This document shows positions 34,559 to 43,328 of a stretch of DNA of 64,000 nucleotides, piece by piece; position 1 is the stretch's first letter; the number at the start of each line of letters is the position of its first letter. Below the pieces are notes generated by a model. It did not search any database and had not been told where the DNA came from. It saw only the letters and a list, made by a program, of their open reading frames with translations. The position numbers were made by a program, and so were the translations under genes. The DNA comes from Luteococcus sp052116585 (lineage in GTDB: Bacteria; Actinomycetota; Actinomycetes; Propionibacteriales; Propionibacteriaceae), in the NCBI RefSeq assembly GCF_052116585.1, contig NZ_JBQKKT010000014.1, positions 11,764 to 75,763 of the forward strand, read 5' to 3'.

Positions 34559-35344
34559 CTACTTGTCCTTGTTCTTCTTCTTGGACTTCTTGTCCTTCTT
34601 CGGCTTGGCAGGCTTGTCCTGCTTGGACTTCTCCTGCTTGGACTTGTCCTTCTTGCCGGAGGATGACTTGTCCTTCTTGTCCTGCTTGACCTTCGAATCA
34701 GGCTTGGTCTTCTGATCAGGCTTGGTCTTCTCGGCCTTGCCGGAGGACGCCTGCTTCGCGGGCTTGTCGACCTTCTTCGGCTTGGCGGGCTTCGCCTCGT
34801 CCTTGGCTGGCTTGCCGGGCTTCGCCTCGTCCTTGGCCGGCTTGTCGGTCTTCGACGCGCCGGTCTGGTCCTTCTTCTTGGACTTCTTGATCTTCGACGC
34901 TGCGGGCTTCTGGTCTACCGCGCTGGCCCGGGACTCCTTCACCGTCTTCACAGGGGTCTCCTGGGTCGGCTCCACTGCCGCGTCGTCCATCTCAACCACG
35001 CCCGCGGTCGATCCATTCCCACTGCGGGCAGGCTTGGTCGGCGACGGGCGACTGTCCGTGGTCCGGCGAGCGCGACTTCCGCCCCGCGCCAGTCGGGCAC
35101 GGGCGGCCCCAGCTGCTCCTCGGGTGGCGCCCCCGCGGCCTCGCAAGGTCACTCCGGCTTCCTTCAACATCCCCTGCACCCAGCCATAGGAGCGGCCAAG
35201 ATCATCGGCCATGGACCTGATGGCCTCGCCCTGGGCATAGCGCTCTGCCAGCTCCTTGCCCAGCGCAATGCGCTGGTCACCGACGATTCGCACACCAGGC
35301 GCCAGTCGTGGCTTGCGCTGCCTTCCGCTTGTCGATTCCGTCAT
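34559..35344 (-). CDS. HTH protein with long lysine-rich, histone-H1-like tail
   Basis: 261 residues. The N-terminal 65 residues are a compact helix-turn-helix domain (GVRIVGDQRIALGKELAERY, GEAIRSMADDLGRSYGWVQG, MLKEAGVTLRGRGGATRG) found as a stand-alone small protein in many actinobacteria. After an Arg-rich hinge the last 120 residues are almost entirely Lys, Asp/Glu, Pro, Ala and Ser, with repeats such as KPAKDEAKPGKPAKDEAKP and long KKDKSKQEKSKQDK runs. The composition is that of histone-H1 or HupB-like DNA-condensing tails, so a nucleoid-associated role is inferred. ATG 35344 follows AAAGGAG. Codon use is AAG throughout the tail. Confidence 0.75.
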   Translation of the reverse strand: MTESTSGRQRKPRLAPGVRIVGDQRIALGKELAERYAQGEAIRSMADDLGRSYGWVQGMLKEAGVTLRGRGGATRGAAGAARARLARGGSRARRTTDSRPSPTKPARSGNGSTAGVVEMDDAAVEPTQETPVKTVKESRASAVDQKPAASKIKKSKKKDQTGASKTDKPAKDEAKPGKPAKDEAKPAKPKKVDKPAKQASSGKAEKTKPDQKTKPDSKVKQDKKDKSSSGKKDKSKQEKSKQDKPAKPKKDKKSKKKNKDK

Positions 35345-35548
35345 GGCCCCGCTCCTTTGTCTCGCTTCCACCGCTGCCCTGCCGGTGTGTCCAAGATCAA
35401 ATCACGTTGGGCGACGAAAACCAGCCGCCGCTCCGCGACTGGCGACCGTTTGCTGGCCAAGCGGCACCATGACCACGCCGGGAAGCCTGGAGGAGGCCCA
35501 GCACGCTCAATCAGGCCCAGCACGCTCGATCAGGCCCAGCACGCTCGA
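35345..35548. other. Spacer between ABC-F gene and HTH/lysine-tail gene
   Basis: 204 bp. The right part is the 19-bp repeat array. The rest holds the leader of the HTH gene; I see no further gene. Confidence 0.5.
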
Positions 35549-35553
35549 TCAGG
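35497..35553. repeat. 19-bp tandem repeat on the stop codon of the ABC-F gene
   Basis: CCCAGCACGCTCGATCAGG repeats three times (35497, 35516, 35535; first copy with one change). Read on the minus strand the ABC-F stop TGA is the TGA of the first TGATCGAGCGTGCTGGG unit. The core TGATCGAGC is shared with the array at 7713. Confidence 0.9.
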
Positions 35554-37147
35554 CCAGGGCCACGATCTCCCGGTAGTCCTCGCTCCACAGGTCCTCGTCC
35601 CCATCCGGGAGCAGCAGCACCCGATCGGGGTCGAGCGCGTCCACAGCGCCGGCATCGTGGGTGACCAGGACGATCGCGCCGGTGTAGGTCTTGATCGCCT
35701 TCAACACCTCCTCGCGGCTGGCGGGGTCGAGGTTGTTGGTGGGCTCGTCGAGCAGGAGCACATTGGCCGAGCTGACGACCAGCATGGCCAGGGCCAGTCG
35801 GGTCTTCTCACCGCCCGAGAGCACGCGGGCGGGCTTTTCCACGTCGTCGCCCGTGAACAGGAAGCTGCCCAGCACCTTGCGGCATTCGGTGGCATTCATG
35901 TTGGGCGCGCTCGCGACCATGTTGTCCAGGACGCTCGCCGAGAGGTCGATCAGGTCGTGCTCCTGGGCGAAATAGCCGATCCTGAGGCCATGACCAGGGA
36001 TCAGACGGCCGGTGTCGGACTCCTCCACCCCGGCGAGGATGCGCAACATCGTGGTCTTGCCCGCACCGTTGAGCCCCAGGATGACCACCTTGGAGCCCTT
36101 GTCGATCGCAAGATCGACACCGGTGAAGACCTCGAGTGATCCGTAGGACTTGCTGAGGCCCTCAGCCATCAAGGGCACCTTGCCCACCGGCGCTGGCTCG
36201 GGGAAGCGGATGCTGGCCACCCGGTCCGCCTCGCGCTCCGCCTCCAGCCCGGAAAGCATCCGTTCGGCCCGTCGCGCCATGTTGTGGGCGGCGGCCGCCT
36301 TGGTGGCCTTGGCACCCAGCTTGTCGGCCTGCAGCAACAACTGCGCCGCCTTCTTCTCGGCATTGGCACGTTCGCGACGGCGCCGCTTCTCGTCCGTCTC
36401 GCGCTGCTTCAGGTAGAGCTTCCACCCCATCGAGTAGATGTCGATCTCTGCCCGGTTCGCGTCCAGGTGGAAGACCTTGTTGACCGTCGCCTCCAGCAGT
36501 CCCGTGTCGTGGCTGATCATGAGCAGGGCACCGGGATAGGTCTTGAGGAAGTCGCGCAACCAGCTGATCGAGTCCGCGTCCAGGTGGTTGGTCGGCTCGT
36601 CGAGCAGCAGGGTGTCGGCGCCGGAGAACAGGATTCGGGCCAGCTCGATGCGGCGGCGCTGACCACCCGAAAGGTTCTGCAGCGGCTCGGCGAGCACCCG
36701 GTCGGGCAGGTTGAGGTTGGCCGCAATCCGGTGGGCCTCGCTCTCGGCCCCATAACCGCCGGCCGAGATGAACTGTGCCTCGGCCTTGGCATAGGCGCTC
36801 ATCGCCTGCTCTCGTTCGGCTCCCGTGGCCGAGCTCATCTTCTCTTCGAGATCACGCATCTTGATGATCACGCGATCGAGTCCCCGAGCCGACAGGATGC
36901 GGTCTCGGGCCAGCATGCTCAGGTCGCCGTCGCGGGGATCCTGCGGGAGGTAGCCGAGCTGACCGGAACGGGTCACCTGCCCACCGGCGGGCAGGCCTTC
37001 ACCGGCCAGGATTCGAGTGAGGGTGGTCTTGCCGGCGCCATTGCGCCCCACCAGACCGATCCGGTCTCCAGGGATCACCTGGAAGGAGATGGGAGACAAC
37101 AACAGGCGGGCACCCGCCCGAACTTCGAGATCCTTGACTTGCAGCAC
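35549..37147 (-). CDS. ABC-F family ATPase (ribosome-associated)
   Basis: 532 residues with two ATPase domains and no membrane segments. Walker A motifs are GLVGRNGAGKTT and ILGLNGAGKTT; signatures are LSGGQRRRIELARIL and LSGGEKTRLALAML; Walker B are LLLDEPTNHLD and LLLDEPTNNLD. The charged linker between them (about 240-310, KRRRRERANAEKKAAQLLLQ) is the ribosome-binding arm. ABC-F proteins act on the ribosomal E site as translation factors or antibiotic-protection factors; the short arm does not point to a drug-resistance type. GTG start. Confidence 0.93.
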   Translation of the reverse strand: MLQVKDLEVRAGARLLLSPISFQVIPGDRIGLVGRNGAGKTTLTRILAGEGLPAGGQVTRSGQLGYLPQDPRDGDLSMLARDRILSARGLDRVIIKMRDLEEKMSSATGAEREQAMSAYAKAEAQFISAGGYGAESEAHRIAANLNLPDRVLAEPLQNLSGGQRRRIELARILFSGADTLLLDEPTNHLDADSISWLRDFLKTYPGALLMISHDTGLLEATVNKVFHLDANRAEIDIYSMGWKLYLKQRETDEKRRRRERANAEKKAAQLLLQADKLGAKATKAAAAHNMARRAERMLSGLEAEREADRVASIRFPEPAPVGKVPLMAEGLSKSYGSLEVFTGVDLAIDKGSKVVILGLNGAGKTTMLRILAGVEESDTGRLIPGHGLRIGYFAQEHDLIDLSASVLDNMVASAPNMNATECRKVLGSFLFTGDDVEKPARVLSGGEKTRLALAMLVVSSANVLLLDEPTNNLDPASREEVLKAIKTYTGAIVLVTHDAGAVDALDPDRVLLLPDGDEDLWSEDYREIVALA

Positions 37148-37190
37148 GTCGTCAAGTGTCCCATCCCGACCCCCAATGCCACTAAACCGC

Positions 37191-37196
37191 TAGCGT
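37191..37196 (+). promoter_or_regulatory. -10 box of a leaderless transcript (thpR)
   Basis: TAGCGT, six bases before ATG 37203. Confidence 0.55.
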
Positions 37197-37202
37197 CGGG
37201 CC

Positions 37203-37763
37203 ATGACGACCCGTCGCCTGTTCACCGCTGTGCTCCCCCCAATCGAGGCCATCGAAGAGCTCGACGAACAGGTCCTGCGGAAACGAAGCCTGCGAGGGCC
37301 CCGGGTCCGTTGGACCCCGACCCACCAGTGGCACATCACGCTGTTGTTCACACCCCAAGTCCACGAGGATCTGATCGACGACTACACTGCAGCACTCGAA
37401 AATGCAGCGCTGCAGGTGCCCTCCTTCGAGCTGGGCGTGGCCGGGGGCGGTGCCTTCCCTCGACGCGACCGCGCACGTCACCTCATTGCACTGCTCGACG
37501 ACCCCTCGAATGGTCTGGGGCAGCTGGCCTCGGCACAGCGCGACGCGGCCCGAAGCCTGGGCATCCACTTCGACCCACGCCCCTACCGGCCGCACCTGAC
37601 CCTGGGGCGACTTGACCGCCCCGCTCCTCTGGACGAACGGTGGGCGTGGCTCGACGCGCTACGCACGGCGCGATGGAGGGTGGGATCCGCCGCCCTGGTG
37701 CACTCGACCCTCGGCCCGAAGGGCGCCGAACACCGTGTGATACAGGAGTACACACTCGGCTGA
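37203..37763 (+). CDS. thpR: RNA 2',3'-cyclic phosphodiesterase (2'-5' RNA ligase family)
   Basis: 186-residue 2H phosphoesterase. The two HxT motifs are HITLLF (after TPTHQW) and HLTLGR, spaced about 80 residues, and the N-terminal RLFTAVLPP segment is typical. The enzyme opens 2',3'-cyclic phosphate ends to 2'-phosphate and can ligate tRNA halves in vitro. Single gene, leaderless, divergent from the ABC-F gene. Confidence 0.9.
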   Translation: MTTRRLFTAVLPPIEAIEELDEQVLRKRSLRGPRVRWTPTHQWHITLLFTPQVHEDLIDDYTAALENAALQVPSFELGVAGGGAFPRRDRARHLIALLDDPSNGLGQLASAQRDAARSLGIHFDPRPYRPHLTLGRLDRPAPLDERWAWLDALRTARWRVGSAALVHSTLGPKGAEHRVIQEYTLG

Positions 37764-37818
37764 CCAGTGAAGTGTGGCTCCCGTTTCGGGAGATCCACAT
37801 CCACAGCACGCAAGAAGG

Positions 37819-37854
37819 CGGCCGCCGGCTCCCAAAGCGTGGAACCGGCGGCCG
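37819..37854. terminator. Bidirectional terminator between thpR and chvE
   Basis: CGGCCGCCGG and CCGGCGGCCG form a perfect 10-bp stem, extended by CTCC/GGAA partial pairing, between the convergent thpR and chvE genes. Confidence 0.75.
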
Positions 37855-37874
37855 GACGAGACTCAGGCCGGCTA

Positions 37875-38981
37875 TCAGCTGAGCAGCTTCAGGCGGGCCG
37901 GGTCATCCTTGAAGGCCTCCTTGGCGTTGTCCTTGGTGACCACCACGGGATCGAGGGCGTAGACCGGGACGTCGATCTTGCCGTTGTTCTCCTTCTCGGA
38001 GGGCTCGGGCAGTGTCTCGCCCTTCTGCATGGCCTTGATCAGCTCGACGGCCTTGCCGACCAACAGCTTGGTGGGCTTGGCGACGGTGGACCACTGCTCG
38101 CCCTTCCAGATGCTGATGACGGACTCGTTCTCCGCATCCAGGCCATCAACGACCGGAACCGCCTGGCCGGCCTGCTTGCAAGAAGTCAGGATGGCGCGGG
38201 CGATGCCGTCATTCGGGGCCAGCACGCCGTCGATCTTCTTGCCCTGGTAGGAGCCAGCCAGCAGCGAGTCCATCCGAGACTGCGCCTTGGCATTGCTCCA
38301 GTTCTCGGTGCCGCACTTGTCGAAGGAGGTCTGTCCGGACAGGACCTTCAGGGTGCCGTCGTCGATCTTGGGCTGCAGCACGCTCATGGCGCCCTTGAAG
38401 AAGTTCGGGGCATTCGGGTCGGTGGGACCACCGCCGAAGAGCTCGATGTTGTAGGGGCCGGAGCCCTTGCGCGCCTTGAGGCCGTCGAGGAGCGACTGGC
38501 CCTGCAGCTCACCGGTGCGCACGGAGCCGAACTGGGTGACGGCATCCACGGCGTCGGTGTTCTCGATCAGGCGGTCGTAGCCAATCACCTTGATGCCGGC
38601 GCTCTTGGCCTGGCCCAGGACATCGCCCAACTGCTTGCCGTCGACGGGACCGACGACGATGACCTTGCAACCCTGCTGGATCATTGCACTGATCTGCTGT
38701 TGCTGTGTGGGGGCGGAGTTCTCGGCGGACTGCACGACGGCCTTCATCCCGGCCTCCTTCAACTGGGAGGTGAACAGGTCCTGTGCCTCCTTCCAGTTCT
38801 GGGTTCCCAGCCAGGGCAGGGAGATGCCGATCGAGGCGTCGGAGGCGAAGCCGGCCGAGCCGCTGGAGGCGGAAGCGCTCGCCGCGGAGCCGCCGCGGTC
38901 GGAGCCGCCACAGGCGCTCAGCCCAACCAGGGCGGTCATGCCGGCAGCACCGCCGAGCAGGGACCTACGGGTGACCTTCAT
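37875..38981 (-). CDS. chvE: Multiple-monosaccharide ABC transporter substrate-binding lipoprotein
   Basis: 368-residue lipoprotein. The signal (VTRRSLLGGAAGMTALVGL) ends in the lipobox LSAC at about residue 24, followed by a Ser-rich spacer. The body is a type I periplasmic-binding fold (IGISLPWLGTQNWKEAQDLF, VIVVGPVDGKQLGDVL, VIGYDRLI, DGVLAPNDGIARAI) closest in style to ChvE, which binds arabinose, galactose, glucose or xylose. It is the downstream gene of a mmsA-mmsB-chvE operon. The exact sugar cannot be deduced. Confidence 0.88.
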   Translation of the reverse strand: MKVTRRSLLGGAAGMTALVGLSACGGSDRGGSAASASASSGSAGFASDASIGISLPWLGTQNWKEAQDLFTSQLKEAGMKAVVQSAENSAPTQQQQISAMIQQGCKVIVVGPVDGKQLGDVLGQAKSAGIKVIGYDRLIENTDAVDAVTQFGSVRTGELQGQSLLDGLKARKGSGPYNIELFGGGPTDPNAPNFFKGAMSVLQPKIDDGTLKVLSGQTSFDKCGTENWSNAKAQSRMDSLLAGSYQGKKIDGVLAPNDGIARAILTSCKQAGQAVPVVDGLDAENESVISIWKGEQWSTVAKPTKLLVGKAVELIKAMQKGETLPEPSEKENNGKIDVPVYALDPVVVTKDNAKEAFKDDPARLKLLS

Positions 38982-39058
38982 GGGTTCTTCCTTTCGTGGT
39001 GCCGAGGGACCTCGACGTGGATGTGCGGGACGTCTTCGTCCCGCGGGTGTGGGGCGGT

Positions 39059-40348
39059 TCAGTTGGCGGCGGGATCGGCCTGGACGGCCGGCGCCTCGGG
39101 GGTCTGGTCGACGGGGGCAGCGGGGACGGGCTTGTCATCTGTCAGCTTGCTGCCGCCGGTCAGCCGGCCGATGATCGAGGGGCGTCCCTGGGTCTTGTTC
39201 CAGACGTCGAAGGCGACGGCGGCCAGCAGCACCAAGCCCTTGGTGACCTGCGTCTGACCAGCGGAGACACCCATCAGCATCAGTCCGGAGTTGAGCACGG
39301 CCATCACCAGGCCACCGATCATGGAGCCCACGACGGTGCCGATGCCGCCGCTGACGGCGGCGCCACCGATGAAGACTGCGGCAATCACGTCGAGCTCCCA
39401 GCCCACACCGTCGGCAGCAGCAGCACCATTGGCCCGGCCGATGTAGAGGATGCCGGCCAGCGCGGCCAGGAAGGACATGTTGAGCATGACCAGGAAGTAG
39501 GTCCGCTGGACGTTCACGCCGCTCAAGCCGGCGGCGGCCTTGTTGCCACCCACCGCGTAGACGTGACGTCCGAAGCGGGTCCGCTCGGTCATGACGTGGT
39601 AGATGATCGCCAGCACCAGCAGGATCACGCCGGGGATCGGGAAGGAGGTGCCAGCGTGGCCGGAGCCGAACAGCCAGGTGACATAGCCAATGACCACGGA
39701 CACCAGGACAATGCGTGCAATGCTCGCCCACAGCGGGGCCTCATGCCCGCGACGGACGGCCTGCTTGCGTCGGCCCAGCTCGTGGAAGACGTACCAGGCG
39801 ATGCCCAGCAGGCCGAGCAGCAGGGTGGAGTTGTTCATTCCGGTGAACGCGGGGCCCCACTCGGGCAGGTAGCCGGCACCGAAGAAGCTGAGCTCCTTGG
39901 GGGCCTGGAGCGTGATGGAGCTGGACAGCCAGGTCAACAGGCCACGGAAGATCATCATGCCGGCCAGCGTCGTGATGAAGCCGGGGATCCCCACCTTCGC
40001 CAGCCAGAAGCCGTGCCAGGCCCCGATCAGGACGCCCAGCACAAGGCCACCGAGCACGGCGACCATCCAGTTGAGCCCATGACTGGCCACCAGCCAAGCG
40101 ACGACGTAGCCGACGAAACCAGCCACCGAACCGACGGACAGATCGATCTGGCCGATCACGATCACCATCAGCATGCCAAGCGCCATGATCAGCACGTAGG
40201 CGTTGCCGGAGATGACGCTCTGCATGTTGGCGGGAGTGAGCATCCGGTGCCCGGACATGATGTCGAAACCGACCGCCAGCACGACGAGCGCAAGGATCAT
40301 CGTGTACTGCTGGAGGTTGTTGCCGAGGACTTGCTTGATCGCCTTCAT
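39059..40348 (-). CDS. mmsB: Multiple-monosaccharide ABC transporter permease
   Basis: 429-residue permease of the branched-chain/sugar (BPD_transp_2) type with about ten helices. Motifs are GQIDLSVGSVAGF, GFITTLAGMMIFRGL, VGGNKAAAGLSGV and FIGGAAVSGGIGTVVGS. The C-terminus is a Pro/Ala-rich cytosolic tail. ATG 40348 follows GGGAAG; the frame to 40468 is not conserved. It forms the membrane channel with MmsA and ChvE. Confidence 0.93.
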   Translation of the reverse strand: MKAIKQVLGNNLQQYTMILALVVLAVGFDIMSGHRMLTPANMQSVISGNAYVLIMALGMLMVIVIGQIDLSVGSVAGFVGYVVAWLVASHGLNWMVAVLGGLVLGVLIGAWHGFWLAKVGIPGFITTLAGMMIFRGLLTWLSSSITLQAPKELSFFGAGYLPEWGPAFTGMNNSTLLLGLLGIAWYVFHELGRRKQAVRRGHEAPLWASIARIVLVSVVIGYVTWLFGSGHAGTSFPIPGVILLVLAIIYHVMTERTRFGRHVYAVGGNKAAAGLSGVNVQRTYFLVMLNMSFLAALAGILYIGRANGAAAADGVGWELDVIAAVFIGGAAVSGGIGTVVGSMIGGLVMAVLNSGLMLMGVSAGQTQVTKGLVLLAAVAFDVWNKTQGRPSIIGRLTGGSKLTDDKPVPAAPVDQTPEAPAVQADPAAN

Positions 40349-40365
40349 TGTTCTTCCCGTGCCTG

Positions 40366-41940
40366 TCAGTTGAGCGCCGGGGCGGCCGGCTGCGGTTGGG
40401 TGGGGGCCGACATGGTGGTCATCCGGCGCATCAGGGTCTCCTGGTCCGCGTCGGCGGCGTCGAGGCAACCGGTGATCCGGCCCTCACAGATGGTGTAGAT
40501 CCGGTCACTGACGCCGAGCAGCTCGGGCAGTTCGGAGGAGATCATGATCACGGCCTTGCCCTCGTCGGCGAGCTTGTGGATCAGCTTGTAGATCTCGTAC
40601 TTGGCGCCGACGTCGATGCCGCGGGTGGGCTCGTCGAGGATCAGCACCTTGGGCTCGGGGTACATCCACTTGGCCAGCACAACCTTCTGCTGGTTGCCGC
40701 CGGACAGGGTGCCGACGCCGACATCGGTGGTGGGGGTCTTGATCCGCAGGTCCGTGCGGTACTGGTTGGCCACGTCCTTCTCCCGCCCCAGGTCCAGCAG
40801 GAAACCCTTGATGATGGCCTTGAGGTTGGCCGCAGTGACGGTGGTCTTGATGGAGTCCAGCAGGTTCAGGCCCAGCGTCTTGCGGTCTTCCGTGACATAG
40901 GCGATGCCCAGGTCGATGGCCTGCTGCACCGTCTTCGGCGCCACCTGCTTCCCGTCGAGGATCATCTCCCCGCCGCGGTAGATGCCGTAGCTGCGGCCGA
41001 ACAGGCTGCGGGCCAGCTCGGTGCGCCCGGCCCCCATCAGCCCGGCGAAGCCGACGATCTCGCCCGCCCGGACATTGAAGTTGGCGTGCTTGGTGACCAG
41101 GCGGCCCGGCACGTCGGGGTGCTCGACGGTCCAGTCCTTGACCTCCAGCAGCACCTCGCCGGGATTCGACTCGTGGTCCGGGTAGCGGTTCTCGATGGAG
41201 CGGCCCACCATCGCCTTGATGATCCGGTCCTCGTCCACCTGGCCGGCCACCACGTCATAGGTCTCGACGGTCTTCCCGTCGCGGATCACGGTGACGGCGT
41301 CGCTGATGGCGGCGATCTCGTTGAGCTTGTGGCTGATCATGATCTGGGTGATGCCCTTGGCCTTCAGGCCGCGCATCAGGTCCAGCAGGTTGGCCGAGTC
41401 GTCCTCGTTGAGGGCGCTGGTGGGCTCGTCGAGGATCAGCAGCCGAACATTCTTGCTCAGCGCCTTGGCGATCTCCACCAGCTGCTGCTGGCCGACGCCG
41501 AGCCGCTTGATCGGGGTGTCCGGGTTGATGTCCAGGCCGACGCGGGCCAACAGGTCCATGGCGCGCACGCGCGCCTCCTGCCAGTTGATCAGGCCGTGGG
41601 CGGTCAGCTCGTCGCCCAGGAAGATGTTCTCCGTCACCGACAGCTCGGGGATCAGCGCCAGCTCCTGGTGGATGATCACGATGCCCTGGGCCTCGGAGTC
41701 CTTGATGCCGCCGAAGCGCATCTCCGACCCGTCGAAGATGATCTCGCCCTCATAGCTGCCGTGCGGGTAGACGCCGGAGAGCACCTTCATCAGGGTGGAC
41801 TTGCCGGCGCCGTTCTCACCGCAGATGGAGTGGATGTCCGCCCGACGCACCCGCATCGTGACGTCATCGAGTGCCCGGACGCCCGGGAAGGTCTTCGTGA
41901 TGCCGCGCATCTCGAGGATGGTGTGTGGCTCGTCGGCCAT
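40366..41940 (-). CDS. mmsA: Multiple-monosaccharide ABC transporter ATPase
   Basis: 524 residues with two ATPase halves, as in sugar importers of the RbsA/XylG/MmsA type. The first half has CGENGAGKSTLMKVL, LGVGQQQLVEIAKAL and LLILDEPTSALN. The second has GLMGAGRTELARSLFG as a degenerate Walker A and LSGGNQQKVVLAKW with VLILDEPTRGIDVG. ATG 41940 follows AAAGGAG; the frame to 42027 crosses the operator region. First gene of the operon. Confidence 0.94.
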   Translation of the reverse strand: MADEPHTILEMRGITKTFPGVRALDDVTMRVRRADIHSICGENGAGKSTLMKVLSGVYPHGSYEGEIIFDGSEMRFGGIKDSEAQGIVIIHQELALIPELSVTENIFLGDELTAHGLINWQEARVRAMDLLARVGLDINPDTPIKRLGVGQQQLVEIAKALSKNVRLLILDEPTSALNEDDSANLLDLMRGLKAKGITQIMISHKLNEIAAISDAVTVIRDGKTVETYDVVAGQVDEDRIIKAMVGRSIENRYPDHESNPGEVLLEVKDWTVEHPDVPGRLVTKHANFNVRAGEIVGFAGLMGAGRTELARSLFGRSYGIYRGGEMILDGKQVAPKTVQQAIDLGIAYVTEDRKTLGLNLLDSIKTTVTAANLKAIIKGFLLDLGREKDVANQYRTDLRIKTPTTDVGVGTLSGGNQQKVVLAKWMYPEPKVLILDEPTRGIDVGAKYEIYKLIHKLADEGKAVIMISSELPELLGVSDRIYTICEGRITGCLDAADADQETLMRRMTTMSAPTQPQPAAPALN

Positions 41941-42173
41941 GCGCTCGTCTCCTTTGACTCGCATCCGGTGGCGCTCGCGCCCCACCGGAGTCGCTTCACG
42001 GTAGATCCGCGTCGGAGTTGGCGTCAAGACTTGAATTCAAGAATGGTCAGTTCGTGCTCATTCCTTCAGGTTGACCGGCGTCTTGACTTTGGGACCTGAA
42101 CGAAAGATGGTCATGTGACAGGCTGTCCCTCGACGGCCCAGAACGATGAATTCGCGACGCAGGAGGTGGCACC
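41941..42173. promoter_or_regulatory. Divergent promoter region mmsA / ROK regulator
   Basis: 233 bp between mmsA and the ROK gene. It contains a perfect 12-bp palindrome CTTGAATTCAAG (42030-42041) inside a 21-bp element (42029-42049) that is repeated imperfectly at 42094-42113, both ending in ATGGTCA. GTCAAGAC (42023-42030) and its complement GTCTTGAC (42080-42087) flank the space between them. These are the best candidates for ROK repressor operators. Confidence 0.6.
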
Positions 42174-43328
42174 GTGGCATCGGCCGCCGGCACCTCCACG
42201 TCCCCCGGTTCCCAGACGTCCCTGCGTGTACGCAACAGCCTCCGCATCGTGGACGCGGTGCGCACCTTCGGGGCCATCACCCAGGTGGAGCTCGCCGCTG
42301 CCACCGGCCTGTCCCCGGCCACCGTCTCCAACATCGTCAAACAGCTCGAGGCCGACGGACGGCTGGTGACCAGCGCCACCACCCGCTCCGGCCGCAGGGC
42401 CCAGCAGGTCAGCCTCGCGCGCACCTCGGCCCTCGGCTTCGGGGTGCACATCGGACCGCGCACCCTCGACGCCTATCTGGGCGACGCATCCCATACCGTG
42501 CAGCATTCCCGCCACCTCCCCCTGCCGCACGAGCACCGCTACGACACCACCCTGGACCGCGTCGCCCTGCTGGCCGGCGAGGCCTCCGAGGAGGTCGGTG
42601 CGAGCCTCGACGACGTCGCCGCGATCGGCGTCGCCCTGCCCGACGTGCTGGCCGCCCAGCTCACCGCCGGGTCCCTGCCCGGATGGGAGGATGTCGACGT
42701 CGTCCAGACCCTGTCCCAGCGGCTCGACCGTCCGGTCACCCTGGAGCGCCAGGCCGATGCCGGCGCCGTCGCGGAGTACCGCTTCGGTGCCCTGCGCGGC
42801 GCCGAGGTGGCCCTCCTCGTCCGGGTCGGGGACGGGGTGGAGGCCGCCCTGTTGGTGAATGGGCGACCGCACCGTGGTCGCTCGCCGGCCGTGGGGGCGC
42901 TGGGCCATGTGCAGGTGGATCCCGGCGGAGCCATGTGCCGTTGCGGCGCCCGCGGCTGCCTGAACACGCTGCTGTCCGCCGTCGCGCTGGCCGACCTGCT
43001 GCGCCTCAGCCACGGCCCGATGGGTCTGCGACAGATCGTCCAGGCCTGCCGGCACGGCGACGCCGGGTGCCGCCAGGTGGTGCAGGACGGGGCGGCCGCA
43101 CTGGGGCGCGTGGTGGCCAACACCGCCATGGTGCTGGGGCCGGACCGGATCGTGGTCAGCGGAGAACTCGCAGAGACCGGGGAGGTCCTGCTCGGCCCGG
43201 TGCGCGAGGCGCTCGCCGCACGCACGCTGCTCGGGGATGTCGACGACCTGCTGGTCCTCCCCCAACTCGGACGTGACGCCGAGGCGATGGGGGTGGCGGC
43301 ACTGGCCCTCGAAAGGAGGACCCCATGA
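42174..43328 (+). CDS. ROK-family (XylR/NagC-type) transcriptional repressor
   Basis: 384 residues. An N-terminal winged helix (VDAVRTFGAITQVELAAATG, SPATVSNIVKQLEADGRL) is fused to a ROK sugar-kinase-like domain. The ROK zinc motif is present as CRCGARGCLN, preceded by GALGHVQVDPGGAM; VGDGVEAALLVNG occupies the phosphate-binding region. ROK repressors release DNA on binding sugar. Its divergent position next to mmsA-mmsB-chvE makes that operon the likely target. GTG 42174 has a strong AGGAGG. The stop overlaps the next ATG by 4 nt. Confidence 0.92.
   Translation: MASAAGTSTSPGSQTSLRVRNSLRIVDAVRTFGAITQVELAAATGLSPATVSNIVKQLEADGRLVTSATTRSGRRAQQVSLARTSALGFGVHIGPRTLDAYLGDASHTVQHSRHLPLPHEHRYDTTLDRVALLAGEASEEVGASLDDVAAIGVALPDVLAAQLTAGSLPGWEDVDVVQTLSQRLDRPVTLERQADAGAVAEYRFGALRGAEVALLVRVGDGVEAALLVNGRPHRGRSPAVGALGHVQVDPGGAMCRCGARGCLNTLLSAVALADLLRLSHGPMGLRQIVQACRHGDAGCRQVVQDGAAALGRVVANTAMVLGPDRIVVSGELAETGEVLLGPVREALAARTLLGDVDDLLVLPQLGRDAEAMGVAALALERRTP

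Noticed and set aside
34570..34900. Lys-rich tail taken as non-coding repeat
   Set aside because: The frame is open from the HTH start with a good ribosome site, uses AAG codons consistently and ends in a normal stop; it is coding.
42146..43276. A 376-codon Arg/Pro-rich plus-strand frame over the ROK gene
   Set aside because: Same strand but another frame; composition is extreme and the overlapping frame encodes a complete ROK repressor with AGGAGG.
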